Origin: Trichobilharzia regenti
Taxonomy: Eukaryota; Platyhelminthes; Trematoda; Strigeidida; Schistosomatidae
Length of the DNA stretch: 64,000 nucleotides
Assembly: GCA_944472135.2 (NCBI GenBank)
Contig: OX235270.1
Location: forward strand, 116,761,842-116,825,841
Reading direction: 5' to 3'
Numbering within the stretch: the first letter of the stretch is position 1; every line of letters starts with the position of its first letter. The notes under the pieces are model-generated. The model had not been told where the DNA came from. It worked only from the letters and a program-made list of their open reading frames with translations, and searched no databases. Positions 35,889 to 47,500 of the stretch are shown here, in pieces. The translations under genes were made by a program, and so were the position numbers.

Positions 35889-36780
35889 TTCAAAACCCTT
35901 ATAGATAGGACGCAGAGGGCTGGGATTAACTCGAAATTCTCCTCTCGAACAACAGCACGTAGTGGAGTGCCACAAGGCACGGCACTCGGACCTCTCCTAT
36001 TTGTTTTGTATGTTAATGGGTTATCACTGCTCACCGACTCCTCTATGGCCCTAAACGCAGATGACTTAAAAATTTGGAGAGGGCTGAAGGCCAACGGTGA
36101 TACGTCCAGGTTGTAAGAGGACCTCAATAAATTGTCGGAGTGGTCCATAGAACGGATGCTCCCGATCAATGTAGTGAAACGTGCAACCATGCGCATCGGA
36201 CAAACAAGTATCAGCTCCTATGAACTAGAGGGAATAACACTTCCATCAGTTCAGGCTCACCTGGACTTAGGTGTCACAGTTAGTCACGATGTAAAAACTA
36301 AAGCACACTGTTTCGCGGTGGCTGCACGTAGTTTCAGGTCCTTATGGGCAATTCGCAGAGCCTTTGCCAGAATCGCCAGAGATATGTTCACATACATCGC
36401 CGGTGAGGTCAAGACTAGAAAACTGTATCCAGGCAGCCAGTCCTTGTCTTAAGAAAGAACACCTTGGAAGACATAGCAGGAGAGTTCGAAAGTCAAGGAG
36501 AAGCCATAGCTCTGCGGAGTACTGGTTCTCACACCAAATCATAAACCCTTGGAACCGACTCCCAGAAAAGGTGGTTTCTGCAACCTCAACGGATTCACTC
36601 AAGGAGGGTTTGGACAGCCACAGAAATTTACTAGAAAAGGATTAACATAGGCTCCAAGCCTTCTCTACTCATACAGTAAACCTGAAATCTGAGTAAGCTC
36701 GAGTATCTCGGATATTGGAAGTTGCGGGACTGTAAAGGTTGCGTTACATTAGCTCCTTGTACTGGAATAAAAACCACCAT
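35889..36780 (+). pseudogene. 5'-truncated CR1/Jockey-like LINE, RT C-terminus and 3' UTR
   Basis: The fragment starts just before SGVPQGTALGPLLF, has an ADDLKIW box in place of the usual catalytic YADD, and ends with NRLPEKVVSA...SLKEGLD before a stop near 36645. A deletion and stops near 36400-36480 break the frame. The 3' UTR runs to about 36780 with a GGAATAAAAACC signal. Confidence 0.72.
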
Positions 36781-36815
36781 AATGTCACTAAATAGGTTTT
36801 CTTCTTCTTTTTCAG

Positions 36816-36892
36816 AAAGAAAGGCTGACGTGGCCTTACTGGAGCAGGAGGAAGATCGTTTGTCCAGACTTGTTACAAACGATGATAATTAG
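36816..36892 (+). CDS. Candidate terminal coding exon of an unidentified gene
   Basis: A strong acceptor (TTTTCTTCTTCTTTTTCAG, ending 36815) precedes 77 nt. These complete one split codon and then encode RKADVALLEQEEDRLSRLVT plus NDDN before TAG 36890-36892. The acidic, helix-prone composition looks like a real C-terminus. Upstream exons would lie beyond the TE cluster and were not identified. The stop is 44 bp from the TIR dimer and, without that dimer, about 113 bp from the GEMIN5 ATG. Confidence 0.5.
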
Positions 36893-36936
36893 CTTTGTAC
36901 CCGGCTAATTCAAGCCTCGTTTGGTTTAAATAAGCA

Positions 36937-39191
36937 GGGATAGGATAGAGGCACAAATCAGCTGATTTCTGCAGTTTTAAGGCGTTATCGTGGCGCTGTG
37001 TTTGGGCTATTCTACGATGTTTTCAGTAGTTTTTTCGACAGAAATGGACTTTAAAAATCGCATTTTCACGAAAAATCGTGTAAAAAGGGAAAAAAGTTGT
37101 CTTTTTTCAATGTGTTTACAAAATGCTCCCTTTTTATGGAATTGACATGCTGAGGTGCATAAGAAATGTCAGAATTTGTTGGAAAATGTCAATTATGATA
37201 TAAAATGCAAAATAACTCCAATTGCTCAGTGTATTTTACGTAAATGATTAGTAGAGAGTTAAATATCTAGGTAATTATGATTTCATTATGTTTACTAAAT
37301 TTCACAGTAATAAAGGAAACTGAGTTGGTAATTTCGTCAGATAACGGTGAATAAACAGTCATTTAACTGGTAGGTACTGTGTTTCAAGTTATTTATTCAG
37401 CCCATCATTTCCTGACTGAATTTTGTCATTTTTAATTTCCAGGTTATGGTCTTCAATTCCGCAATCACGCAATACATTTAGACATTCTAATTGGGACTAA
37501 AAACAATAATATTTGTGTAATTGATGAAATATTTGTGATATTATGAATGTATTTGTCGAAATAAATATTTTTAAAAAAATTTTGCACCTTATTCGTACAC
37601 TAATAATAGTTACTGTTTGTCGAGTTGCAAATTGATGCTAGTGTAGAAGACGTAATATTGGTAAAATGCCATATTTACATCTGGTTGAATGTATACACAA
37701 TGGGGGTACTGTTATCGCTTTCGCTAGTAAACCTTAAACAGGCGATATGCACAACAAAAGCCTATCTAGTGCGTTACAGTATTTTATGATAACAAAGTAA
37801 TCAATCAAATTTAGTGACGTGATCAACTAATGCACGAGTCTGAGTGTTAATGTGATCATGTAAGAGCCTATTGATACGAAATGATAACACAAGAAGAGTA
37901 ATGTAGTTATCTGTTTATAACGCAATGATTTCCTTTGAGGTAGTATTGTTAAACGCAACATAAGAATAGCAGACTATTCGTGGTAAATAGGATATACGCT
38001 GCATAGTGCGCATGAAGTGCCTAGACTACTACTACAAGTCGTGTACGTATAGAACCCATATTTGCTAGGTTATGTTTCGTTATTACAGTGCGAAAACATG
38101 TTTGACGGCTACTTTCTTAAGAATCGCGAATACCAATATTATACGCAACTGAAACACTTTACGCAAGGCTTGATGATCCATTGAGGAAATAGTAATATTT
38201 TAAGACTGACGCATTTCACATAAGTATTAATACGTTACCTACCATATTCTCGTTAGCTCTGCAATGTCGTCAAAATGATAAGTGAAAGAGACAATGTTAG
38301 TCAACATAAATGCATATATTTGTAAGGAAACAATAATCAATCAAGTTAAAAATGACTCAGAATGAAAGAGTACATATCTACACTAAAGAGAGTTAATAGC
38401 AATCCAGTGAAAAAATCACGGTTGTAGAGTTTTTGTAGCTGCATCATAGTCATCATTAAGTCCACCAAACACTCTATCCACAACATTTGTATCCGTTTGC
38501 TTCCGTTGTTAGTGGTGTTGAACCAGTCTTTGCAGTTTTCGTCATCACCAGATCCGTTCGCAGAAACTAGATATGAACTTTTCAAGCAGAGATTGAGATT
38601 GTATTCCTTCGAATGCATTCAGCCATATTGAGAAAATTCTGAGGATATATACATATCAGGTAAATTAATCTTACCTCTGGTGAACAATTCCTAATCTTAG
38701 CCACACTGAATATGTGAACAAAGCAAGGAACAACCACAGAGTTGGTGAAATTCTATAGATTAGTCGTCCATATATTCCACGATATATTTCAGGAATTGTG
38801 TAACTTCCAAACCACCTGTCACATTTTCTCTTCTATAAAAAGGAAATATTATACACGTGACTCCTATCCATCCGTTACAATTAACCGAAAGAGATAAAAT
38901 CTTCAAACTTTATACTTCTTCGATTAAGTTACTCAGTAATATTCTCCTTGTAAGTGGATCTAATGCTTCTCACATCTGTGAAATTTATAAGCATGTTAAC
39001 TTGGTCCCTTAAGCTAGAAAATATAATGTCTATCCGCTTTTATTATTGCTATTTCAAAGCCCGCTTCAGTAACGTAAGGCACGTATTAGCCGCAACGTTT
39101 ACGCAGAGGAAAATCTACCAATCACAGCGTGCATAAGTGACCTTCAAGTGCTCAACCTCTCCATAAGCTATTTGTGCCGCTATCCTATCTC
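36937..39191. mobile_element. 2.25-kb TIR element, copy 1 of a dimer
   Basis: It starts GGGATAGGATAGAGGCACAA and its other end reads, reverse-complemented, GAGATAGGATAGCGGCACAA (20 of 22 terminal bases agree). The outer flank AAATAAGCA (36928-36936) recurs only after copy 2. No transposase is recognisable; a candidate minus-strand spliced gene lies at 38545-38994. Confidence 0.82.
38545..38994 (-). CDS. Candidate 3-exon gene in TIR element copy 1 (102-aa membrane protein)
   Basis: On the minus strand, exons 38994-38933, 38827-38675 and 38638-38545 join into one 309-nt frame. The introns are 105 and 36 nt with GT...AG ends; the 36-nt intron is typical of schistosomes. The model starts MLINFTD, has a possible glycosylation site (NIT), a hydrophobic probable membrane segment (SPTLWLFLALFTYSVW) and ends CERIW. 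I recognise no family. It may be a captured host gene fragment. The exon 2 acceptor was chosen because it keeps the frame; an alternative seven bases upstream (AG at 38833-38834) does not. Confidence 0.3.
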
Positions 39192-39197
39192 TTCCCA

Positions 39198-41451
39198 GGG
39201 ATAGGATAGAGGCACAAATCAGCTGATTTCTGCAGTTTTAAGGCGTTATCGTGGCGCTGTGTTTGGGCTATTCTACGATGTTTTCAGTAGTTTTTTCGAC
39301 AGAAATGGACTTTAAAAATCGCATTTTCACGAAAAATCGTGTAAAAAGGGAAAAAAGTTGTCTTTTTCAATGTGTTTACAAAATGCTCCCTTTTTATGGA
39401 ATTGACATGCTGAGGTGCATAAGAAATGTCAGAATTTGTTGGAAAATGTCAATTATGATATAAAATGCAAAATAACTCCAATTGCTCAGTGTATTTTACG
39501 TAAATGATTAGTAGAGAGTTAAATATCTAGGTAATTATGATTTCATTATGTTTACTAAATTTCACAGTAATAAAGGAAACTGAGTTGGTAATTTCGTCAG
39601 ATAACGGTGAATAAACAGTCATTTAACTGGTAGGTACTGTGTTTCAAGTTATTTATTCAGCCCATCATTTCCTGACTGAATTTTGTCATTTTTAATTTCC
39701 AGGTTATGGTCTTCAATTCCGCAATCACGCAATACATTTAGACATTCTAATTGGGACTAAAAACAATAATATTTGTGTAATTGATGAAATATTTGTGATA
39801 TTATGAATGTATTTGTCGAAATAAATATTTTTAAAAAAATTTTGCACCTTATTCGTACACTAATAATAGTTACTGTTTGTCGAGTTGCAAATTGATGCTA
39901 GTGTAGAAGACGTAATATTGGTAAAATGCCATATTTACATCTGGTTGAATGTATACACAATGGGGGTACTGTTATCGCTTTCGCTAGTAAACCTTAAACA
40001 GGCGATATGCACAACAAAAGCCTATCTAGTGCGTTACAGTATTTTATGATAACAAAGTAATCAATCAAATTTAGTGACGTGATCAACTAATGCACGAGTC
40101 TGAGTGTTAATGTGATCATGTAAGAGCCTATTGATACGAAATGATAACACAAGAAGAGTAATGTAGTTATCTGTTTATAACGCAATGATTTCCTTTGAGG
40201 TAGTATTGTTAAACGCAACATAAGAATAGCAGACTATTCGTGGTAAATAGGATATACGCTGCATAGTGCGCATGAAGTGCCTAGACTACTACTACAAGTC
40301 GTGTACGTATAGAACCCATATTTGCTAGGTTATGTTTCGTTATTACAGTGCGAAAACATGTTTGACGGCTACTTTCTTAAGAATCGCGAATACCAATATT
40401 ATACGCAACTGAAACACTTTACGCAAGGCTTGATGATCCATTGAGGAAATAGTAATATTTTAAGACTGACGCATTTCACATAAGTATTAATACGTTACCT
40501 ACCATATTCTCGTTAGCTCTGCAATGTCGTCAAAATGATAAGTGAAAGAGACAATGTTAGTCAACATAAATGCATATATTTGTAAGGAAACAATAATCAA
40601 TCAAGTTAAAAATGACTCAGAATGAAAGAGTACATATCTACACTAAAGAGAGTTAATAGCAATCCAGTGAAAAAATCACGGTTGTAGAGTTTTTGTAGCT
40701 GCATCATAGTCATCATTAAGTCCACCAAACACTCTATCCACAACATTTGTATCCGTTTGCTTCCGTTGTTAGTGGTGTTGAACCAGTCTTTGCAGTTTTC
40801 GTCATCACCAGATCCGTTCGCAGAAACTAGATATGAACTTTTCAAGCAGAGATTGAGATTGTATTCCTTCGAATGCATTCAGCCATATTGAGAAAATTCT
40901 GAGGATATATACATATCAGGTAAATTAATCTTACCTCTGGTGAACAATTCCTAATCTTAGCCACACTGAATATGTGAACAAAGCAAGGAACAACCACAGA
41001 GTTGGTGAAATTCTATAGATTAGTCGTCCATATATTCCACGATATATTTCAGGAATTGTGTAACTTCCAAACCACCTGTCACATTTTCTCTTCTATAAAA
41101 AGGAAATATTATACACGTGACTCCTATCCATCCGTTACAATTAACCGAAAGAGATAAAATCTTCAAACTTTATACTTCTTCGATTAAGTTACTCAGTAAT
41201 ATTCTCCTTGTAAGTGGATCTAATGCTTCTCACATCTGTGAAATTTATAAGCATGTTAACTTGGTCCCTTAAGCTAGAAAATATAATGTCTATCCGCTTT
41301 TATTATTGCTATTTCAAAGCCCGCTTCAGTAACGTAAGGCACGTATTAGCCGCAACGTTTACGCAGAGGAAAATCTACCAATCACAGCGTGCATAAGTGA
41401 CCTTCAAGTGCTCAACCTCTCCATAAGCTATTTGTGCCGCTATCCTATCTC
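39198..41451. mobile_element. 2.25-kb TIR element, copy 2 of the dimer
   Basis: A head-to-tail repeat of copy 1, separated from it by TTCCCA (39192-39197). The only visible length difference is a run of five rather than six T near 39363-39367. AAATAAGCA follows at 41452-41460, so the pair, not each copy, is bracketed by the 9-bp duplication. Confidence 0.82.
40805..41254 (-). CDS. Second copy of the candidate gene, in TIR element copy 2
   Basis: This is the same model shifted by 2,260 bp (exons 41254-41193, 41087-40935 and 40898-40805), with no difference I can see. Its first exon lies about 275 bp upstream of the GEMIN5 ATG and points away from it, so any promoter it carries would be divergent to GEMIN5. 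Confidence 0.3.
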
Positions 41452-41529
41452 AAATAAGCATCTCTACCTCACCCCCTTCCTCTTTTCCCTTCGTTGGTTG
41501 TGGCCGTTGCCCTTGTGTGTTACATCCTA

Positions 41530-44500
41530 ATGGTAAGTTCGGTGTGACACTAATTCACGTAATTCAGGAGTATCGCGAAATCGCCAAATATATTTTGACA
41601 GGTTCACCAGACTGGTTCCAGTCAAACGTGGTGGCTGTCACGAAATGGCAAACTCATAACGATGGAGGATGTGCTTTTGTTGCGTTTACTTCCCGTTCTT
41701 ATATACACATCTTCATCGTTAAACAAGAAACGAACGTGGAGTGTCAACCGAACTATTCATGGAGTTGCGTGGGTCAGATAGTACCCCATCAAGGCAAGAT
41801 ATCGGCAGTAGCCTTTGATGAGTGTGCTTGTTTACGTGTAGTTTCGTGTGGTCTTGATGGTTTGGTTCGACGCTGGACGTATTTCAGTCAAGAATGGTTG
41901 CTAGAGACCGAGTTTAATATGCAAAATGTGCAGGGAAATATCAGCCCAACGGCTGTCAGCTGTTTCTCCAACTCTGCAAATGAGTCGTACAACTTTGTGG
42001 GTACAGATAAAGGGTTGCTTTTAGTATGGGTTGTTGACTGTAATACAAACAAATCTTACCATGTATCTAAAAAATTTGAAGACGATCCTGTTGTGATGTG
42101 TGCATGGGAGAAATCTACAGTAGTTCCTTCCATTTCGCGAGTTGCCGTCGGTTACAAGAGGGGAATAGTGTGTGTTTATTCATTTGGACCGTCGGATATT
42201 TTTTCGACTCCAAGCATCGTACAGTTGACCCGCATTTATGCTCATAAGGCGGATATCTGTCATATTGTATGGCGCCAAGGCGCTTCTGCGTCATCGTCAG
42301 ATCCTGAGCTTCTTACATGTGGACGTGATCAGATGGTTAAGGTAAGTGTTCGACAAAGTCTTCAATTAAATTTCAGTTTAATGTTTTCTCTCCTTCGTAG
42401 TAGTTTCACTTCACTAAATTGACCGTTTTACTGTCAAAAGGCGTGTCAGTTAACTGTGTAGAAATAGTTGTACACTGCAGCTTTTATAGTGCGGCAATCT
42501 ATGGGATATGTGTTATGTGCGATTTAGTAGCTCCATTACTTAGCTTTTGTTGTTTGAAATAAGTTCCAGCCAGTTACTCGTGTTGCACACTTCATGAGAT
42601 CCCATTCGTCAAGCTCGTCGAAAAACTTGGGCGATGGTTTTGCTTCGAATACCGATGACAAGTATGTATGCTGAGTGAAACCTGCCAGTGTTAGGTTTTA
42701 ATATCAGATATTCATTGACTTATGCGATTATGTTTTTGTATAAATCAATGAATATTTGATATCAAAACCTAACACTGGCAGGTTTCACTCAGCATACATA
42801 CTTGTCATCGGTATTCGAAGCAAAACCATCGCCCAAGTTTTTCGACGAGCTTGACGAATGGGATCTCATGAAGTGTGCAACACGAATAACTGGCTGGAAC
42901 TGATTTTATTTTATGTTTTGCCTTCTACGGTGTGGGCAGCCGGGAAGTAACAATCGCCCTCACAATCCGAAATGCACACGAAACCTCTCCAATCCTCACT
43001 CATCTTTGTGTTTTTGTTCAGTCAATAAATCATGTTTTTCAATCCTTTTTATTATATATCATTGCGTTCACTTGACATGAGGTTTAGAAAACTCAAATTA
43101 TTAGTTAAGTGTGTAAAAGTATTTGATGTATGGATAACATCAAATATAGTATAATTATATTTTAAACAATTCCAACAGTGGTGTGAACACGGGCAGTAAT
43201 TTTGCTCGAAATATTACCAATAACAAAACATATCATTGTGTGTAAACTATTAAAATATAATTATACTTTATTTGATCTAATCCACAATGCTCAAACTTTT
43301 TACTGATATGGATAACATGTTCAGATGTCTAAGTGCGTGGCAATTTGGAATACAACTAGTTTGCACTCAGTATCACTGATAATTTTCAGTTGCACTAACA
43401 ACTAACCAATTTAATCTCCATTCTCGTTTGAATACTATGGTGGAATAGTGTGACCTGTTTCGTGTTTTTTCTGTCTTAATATTACCCAAGTAATTTTATA
43501 GTGGTCATCAATACTGTTCTATATGTGTCCTACCTTCCTTCAGAAGTTGTTTATTACTTACATTTTTGGAGTGACATTGTGGTCGTTTAGGAACAGGTAA
43601 ATTATGTAGTCCAACTTTGTGTTATCAGTTTTAGACACGAGTATTTAAAAGTCTGTAAACGGGATCTGGATCCTATATTCAATGCTCATGTATGTGTAAA
43701 ACTAATGCATAGTAACTAATCAATTGGTCAGCAACTGTCTCAGCGCACAGTATGCCATTCAGACTCTTTCAATCAGAATCTTAAGGAAATTCAGACTTCT
43801 TTCCCAGTCCGATTATAGCTCAGTGACATCAAATTGTTAATTATTCCTTCTTAACTTTTTTACTTTATGTATGATGACTTTTATCTTTGTTGTCTTATGA
43901 ATAGCAGCAAGTGGAACAAGTGAATTTGTCCAACATATATCATTAGTGCACAGTGTTTAATAAATGGTTGATTCCATGTTTCCTGATATTTAAATGATGC
44001 TATTTATTAGGGGTATGCTTACCCATCTTAACTAGACAGACATTTCTAGGTATTTCATCTTGTGTTCAGAGATATTGTTTATATTGTTATCAGACATAAT
44101 GTACGATAATGTGAATGAAAACAGAGAATCGTTACATCATTTTTTCGTAAATCGTTTTATTGACTAGTAAATGGACATATGATATGCAGATTTTGACTTG
44201 AAACAATTATAACTTTAAAGGTTAAACGACATTTGTTTATAAATCTGGTGGGTGCATATGTCTGCAGATAAATTTGGAATTTTCAGTCGTCGACTATGGT
44301 GAAATTGGTTGAAGTGCTCTCGATCTTTTATCTTAGGTAGATCCATTGTATTTCTCTTATTTGGTCTACCCTTTGAAGCTAAAAAACGAACTAATTAAGT
44401 GTTTATTCCGACTGCACACTTTAAATGTGCTTACACTTCTTACAACACAGAGCGGCTAACGACCACCTCAAAATTTTTTATTTTCTGTTTCTTATTCCTT

Positions 44501-47500
44501 TACGTGGCTCGATGTTTCTGTAGCAGTGGTGATTATTTTTACAGGTTGGGGTTGCTAGTCTCATACCCAACCTTTCCTCTTTACCAGTCCTACTACCGGC
44601 TTAGCGAGGCAAAAGAGTGCATCAGCCGGGGATCGAACCCCAGACCACTTGCGTGGTCGATGCACAAAAAATGTCAGTATCATTACTAGATTCTTCCTCT
44701 AATTTTCCGGGGGAATTTCACTTTCTTCGGTACTATGATTATTCCTGCTTCTATTAGCTGACAGTTTCTACTTCTTATTCACTCGTGTTTTAAGGTATGT
44801 TGTGTTGTCGTTTTAGTGATCGTATTCTTAAACTTTGCAGGAATTGAATAGTTTCGTTTCTGTTAATTGTATTCCTGTAGAGAAATTTAAACAAATGTCC
44901 CTTATCCATTAAACGTTTATGTTTCCCCATGTTAATGATATTCTTTCTCCCGTACATTTCTGCACATTATAATTCTCTTGAGTTTTTCTTCGTTTCTTTT
45001 ATCTAACTTTTTGAGCTACATGTAGTGTGTCAACAAACTTCTCGTTGTACTTCTGTGCTGGAACCCCCATTTCTGTTTAATTTCATCATAGATGTACTAA
45101 TGGACTCAGTCCTGACTGACTTCAGCGACTCAGATTGACTTGTTACCATTACTATGTGGATGATGTAGTGATCCTTCCTAGGTGAAGACACTGAAAAAAA
45201 CGAAGTCTTCAAAACACCTTGAGCTGCAGTCATCGAATGTTTGGCATGTGATTCGCACTTGTCATACTACAGGGCCGCACTCCATCGACTCCAAGCTTAA
45301 AGACAGGCAGGAGTGAAGTGGTAGAGCGTGTCGACCACTTCACTTATTTGGAAAGTTGCATTAGGCAGTCCCAGTGCGTTGATCGCTGACGAAATCTCAG
45401 AATGGATACAGTAGACGTGATATCCAGCTGGCCGTCGACCAAAAGACGTGTATACTGCTCACCAATTCGTTCCCACCTACTCTTTTATAGCTGTGAGTGA
45501 GACGTGGCCATTGACCGTGAAAAACATGGAAAGCTTAGCTAGCTGTCTTTCATCATACGTGTCTGTGTTGTACCTACATCCCGTGTTAGATGGTATGGTA
45601 TGATACGGTGAGTAATATCGTATTGAGGTTAGGCATCGTCGAGTTCTAGTTAAGGAGTGAGGGAAAGTCGAACGTCGAGTTTGTGAAGTTACATCGATTA
45701 AGATGTCTAGGGCATGTGTCGCGCATCCTAGCCTAGCCATCGACCGCCTTACTCGACGGGAAATCTTAGCTAGCTGACATAGGATCGGTGAGTTCTGAGA
45801 AAAGCATGTGGTGGTGAAACGAAAACACAACGTCACCAGACAACGAAATCCACAACAGTTGGTTTAGGCCAACCGGTCGGTCACGTAGGGGGTTGTAGAT
45901 TGGGTGGCTGGCTGTCTGGTTGGGGTCTTCTGGATGGTAAGAACAAATGACCGCTGGAGATAATTGGTGGTCTGTCGTAAAACCATTTTGAGTGATCGCG
46001 CAGATACATTCACTAACTCTGCGATTTGTCATGTCCAGTAGATTTAAAACAGTCCCATTTGTAGACTTGCATACTGTCACTAGAAGACGGAGATTATCTG
46101 AAAAATGTGATGTATTCGCGCCGTACACTTCGACTAACAACGTCTTCGTCAAATCACCATATAACGGGAAAATAAACAGTAGGATTTTGAGACAAAGGTT
46201 GAATTCGGTCGTCCGTAGAACCTATTATGCAGCCCGACTTGTAACTATCGAGAAAGCCAAAAATATGCTCCACTGCAAACCTCAAATGTGCACAAGTGAT
46301 CATGTCACATCCTGATATTTACCAATTTTCGCGTGTGTGTGTGTGGACACATACATAGGGAGTAGTAATCGTGCTTTGTATGTGAGGGTGAGAGAGCGTA
46401 TGCCGAAATGGTTAGAAAAACAAATGAACTGTGGAAAACCAATAGGCGCAGGTGTCAGACTACCAACTTCGTCTATAGCTGAACGTCTAATCGAGATGAA
46501 CCATAGGATTGATTTTAACTCATCCTTTAAGGTCATCTATAAAACATAGTCAAGGGCGCTTATTGAAATACTCTGAGGCTGTGGTTATTGATAAACTTGA
46601 GCCCCCGTCCCTGTGCATTCGAAAACAGTTTATTATTACTCTTAACCTATCTTGGTAGTCCTTATTTGATTGGATTACCAAACGTTGTGTTAATCATTCT
46701 TAAATCCCTATGTGTTTTGTCACTTTGTTTGATTTAATTGCCCTTAATTTTTTCATATATATCGACTTGACAAGTAAGTTCGAAGTGTATGGCGCAAATA
46801 CATCACATTTTTCAGATAATCTCACCTTGTAATAACACTATCAAAATATCCAATAAAAGTCAATTGTTCTTTCGTCATAACATTCTTCTCTTCCTACTCA
46901 CACTTTTGTTTCTAATATTTCTTTACTCTCTTCTCATGCTATGTGTGCTTCATGGAGTGCGGCAACTCGAACTGCTGTACATCTGTTCAAAGTGCTGTGT
47001 TGACACCTGTCTGTCAACCAGTAATATATTAGTATATTCATATGCAATGTGGTGTCACTTTTCCTAACGTAGTATTTGTTTTGATTTCTGTAAATAGGTA
47101 TGGAATGTCACCACTTCGGAATGCACTTCATCTTACCAAGTTCCCGGTCATTTACGTGAACAATTTGGAAATGCTAGACGACAACACCAGAAAAGTGAAC
47201 AAAATGGAGCTCCATGGATATCTGCTTGCTACACACCAGGAAGTGATTCGTCAGTGAATGTTTTATTTTCAAGTGTAAGAGGTGGATTATTTCACTGGGA
47301 TTGCAAAGGAACGCCTAATTCTATGTTGCTTGACGGTCAGGGACATTCTATGTTAATTTTCTCAATGCACTACCTTCTTAATTCACCAGGACTGGTAATC
47401 ACTTTCAGTCAAGATAGATTTTTGATTATTTGGCAGTTGGTGGAAGGATCTAACCTGTCAGTGATCCTTAAAGTACCTACGATGTCTGCAGGTGTTTGCT

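Noticed and set aside
38346..38618. 90-codon minus-strand frame in the TIR element (also 40606-40878)
   Set aside because: It overlaps the last exon of the spliced model in a different frame and extends through probable 3' UTR; the spliced model explains the region better.
46337..46549. A free-standing host gene for a GIY-YIG nuclease
   Set aside because: Flanking post-RT and C-terminal segments match Penelope-like organisation and the frame is broken on both sides.
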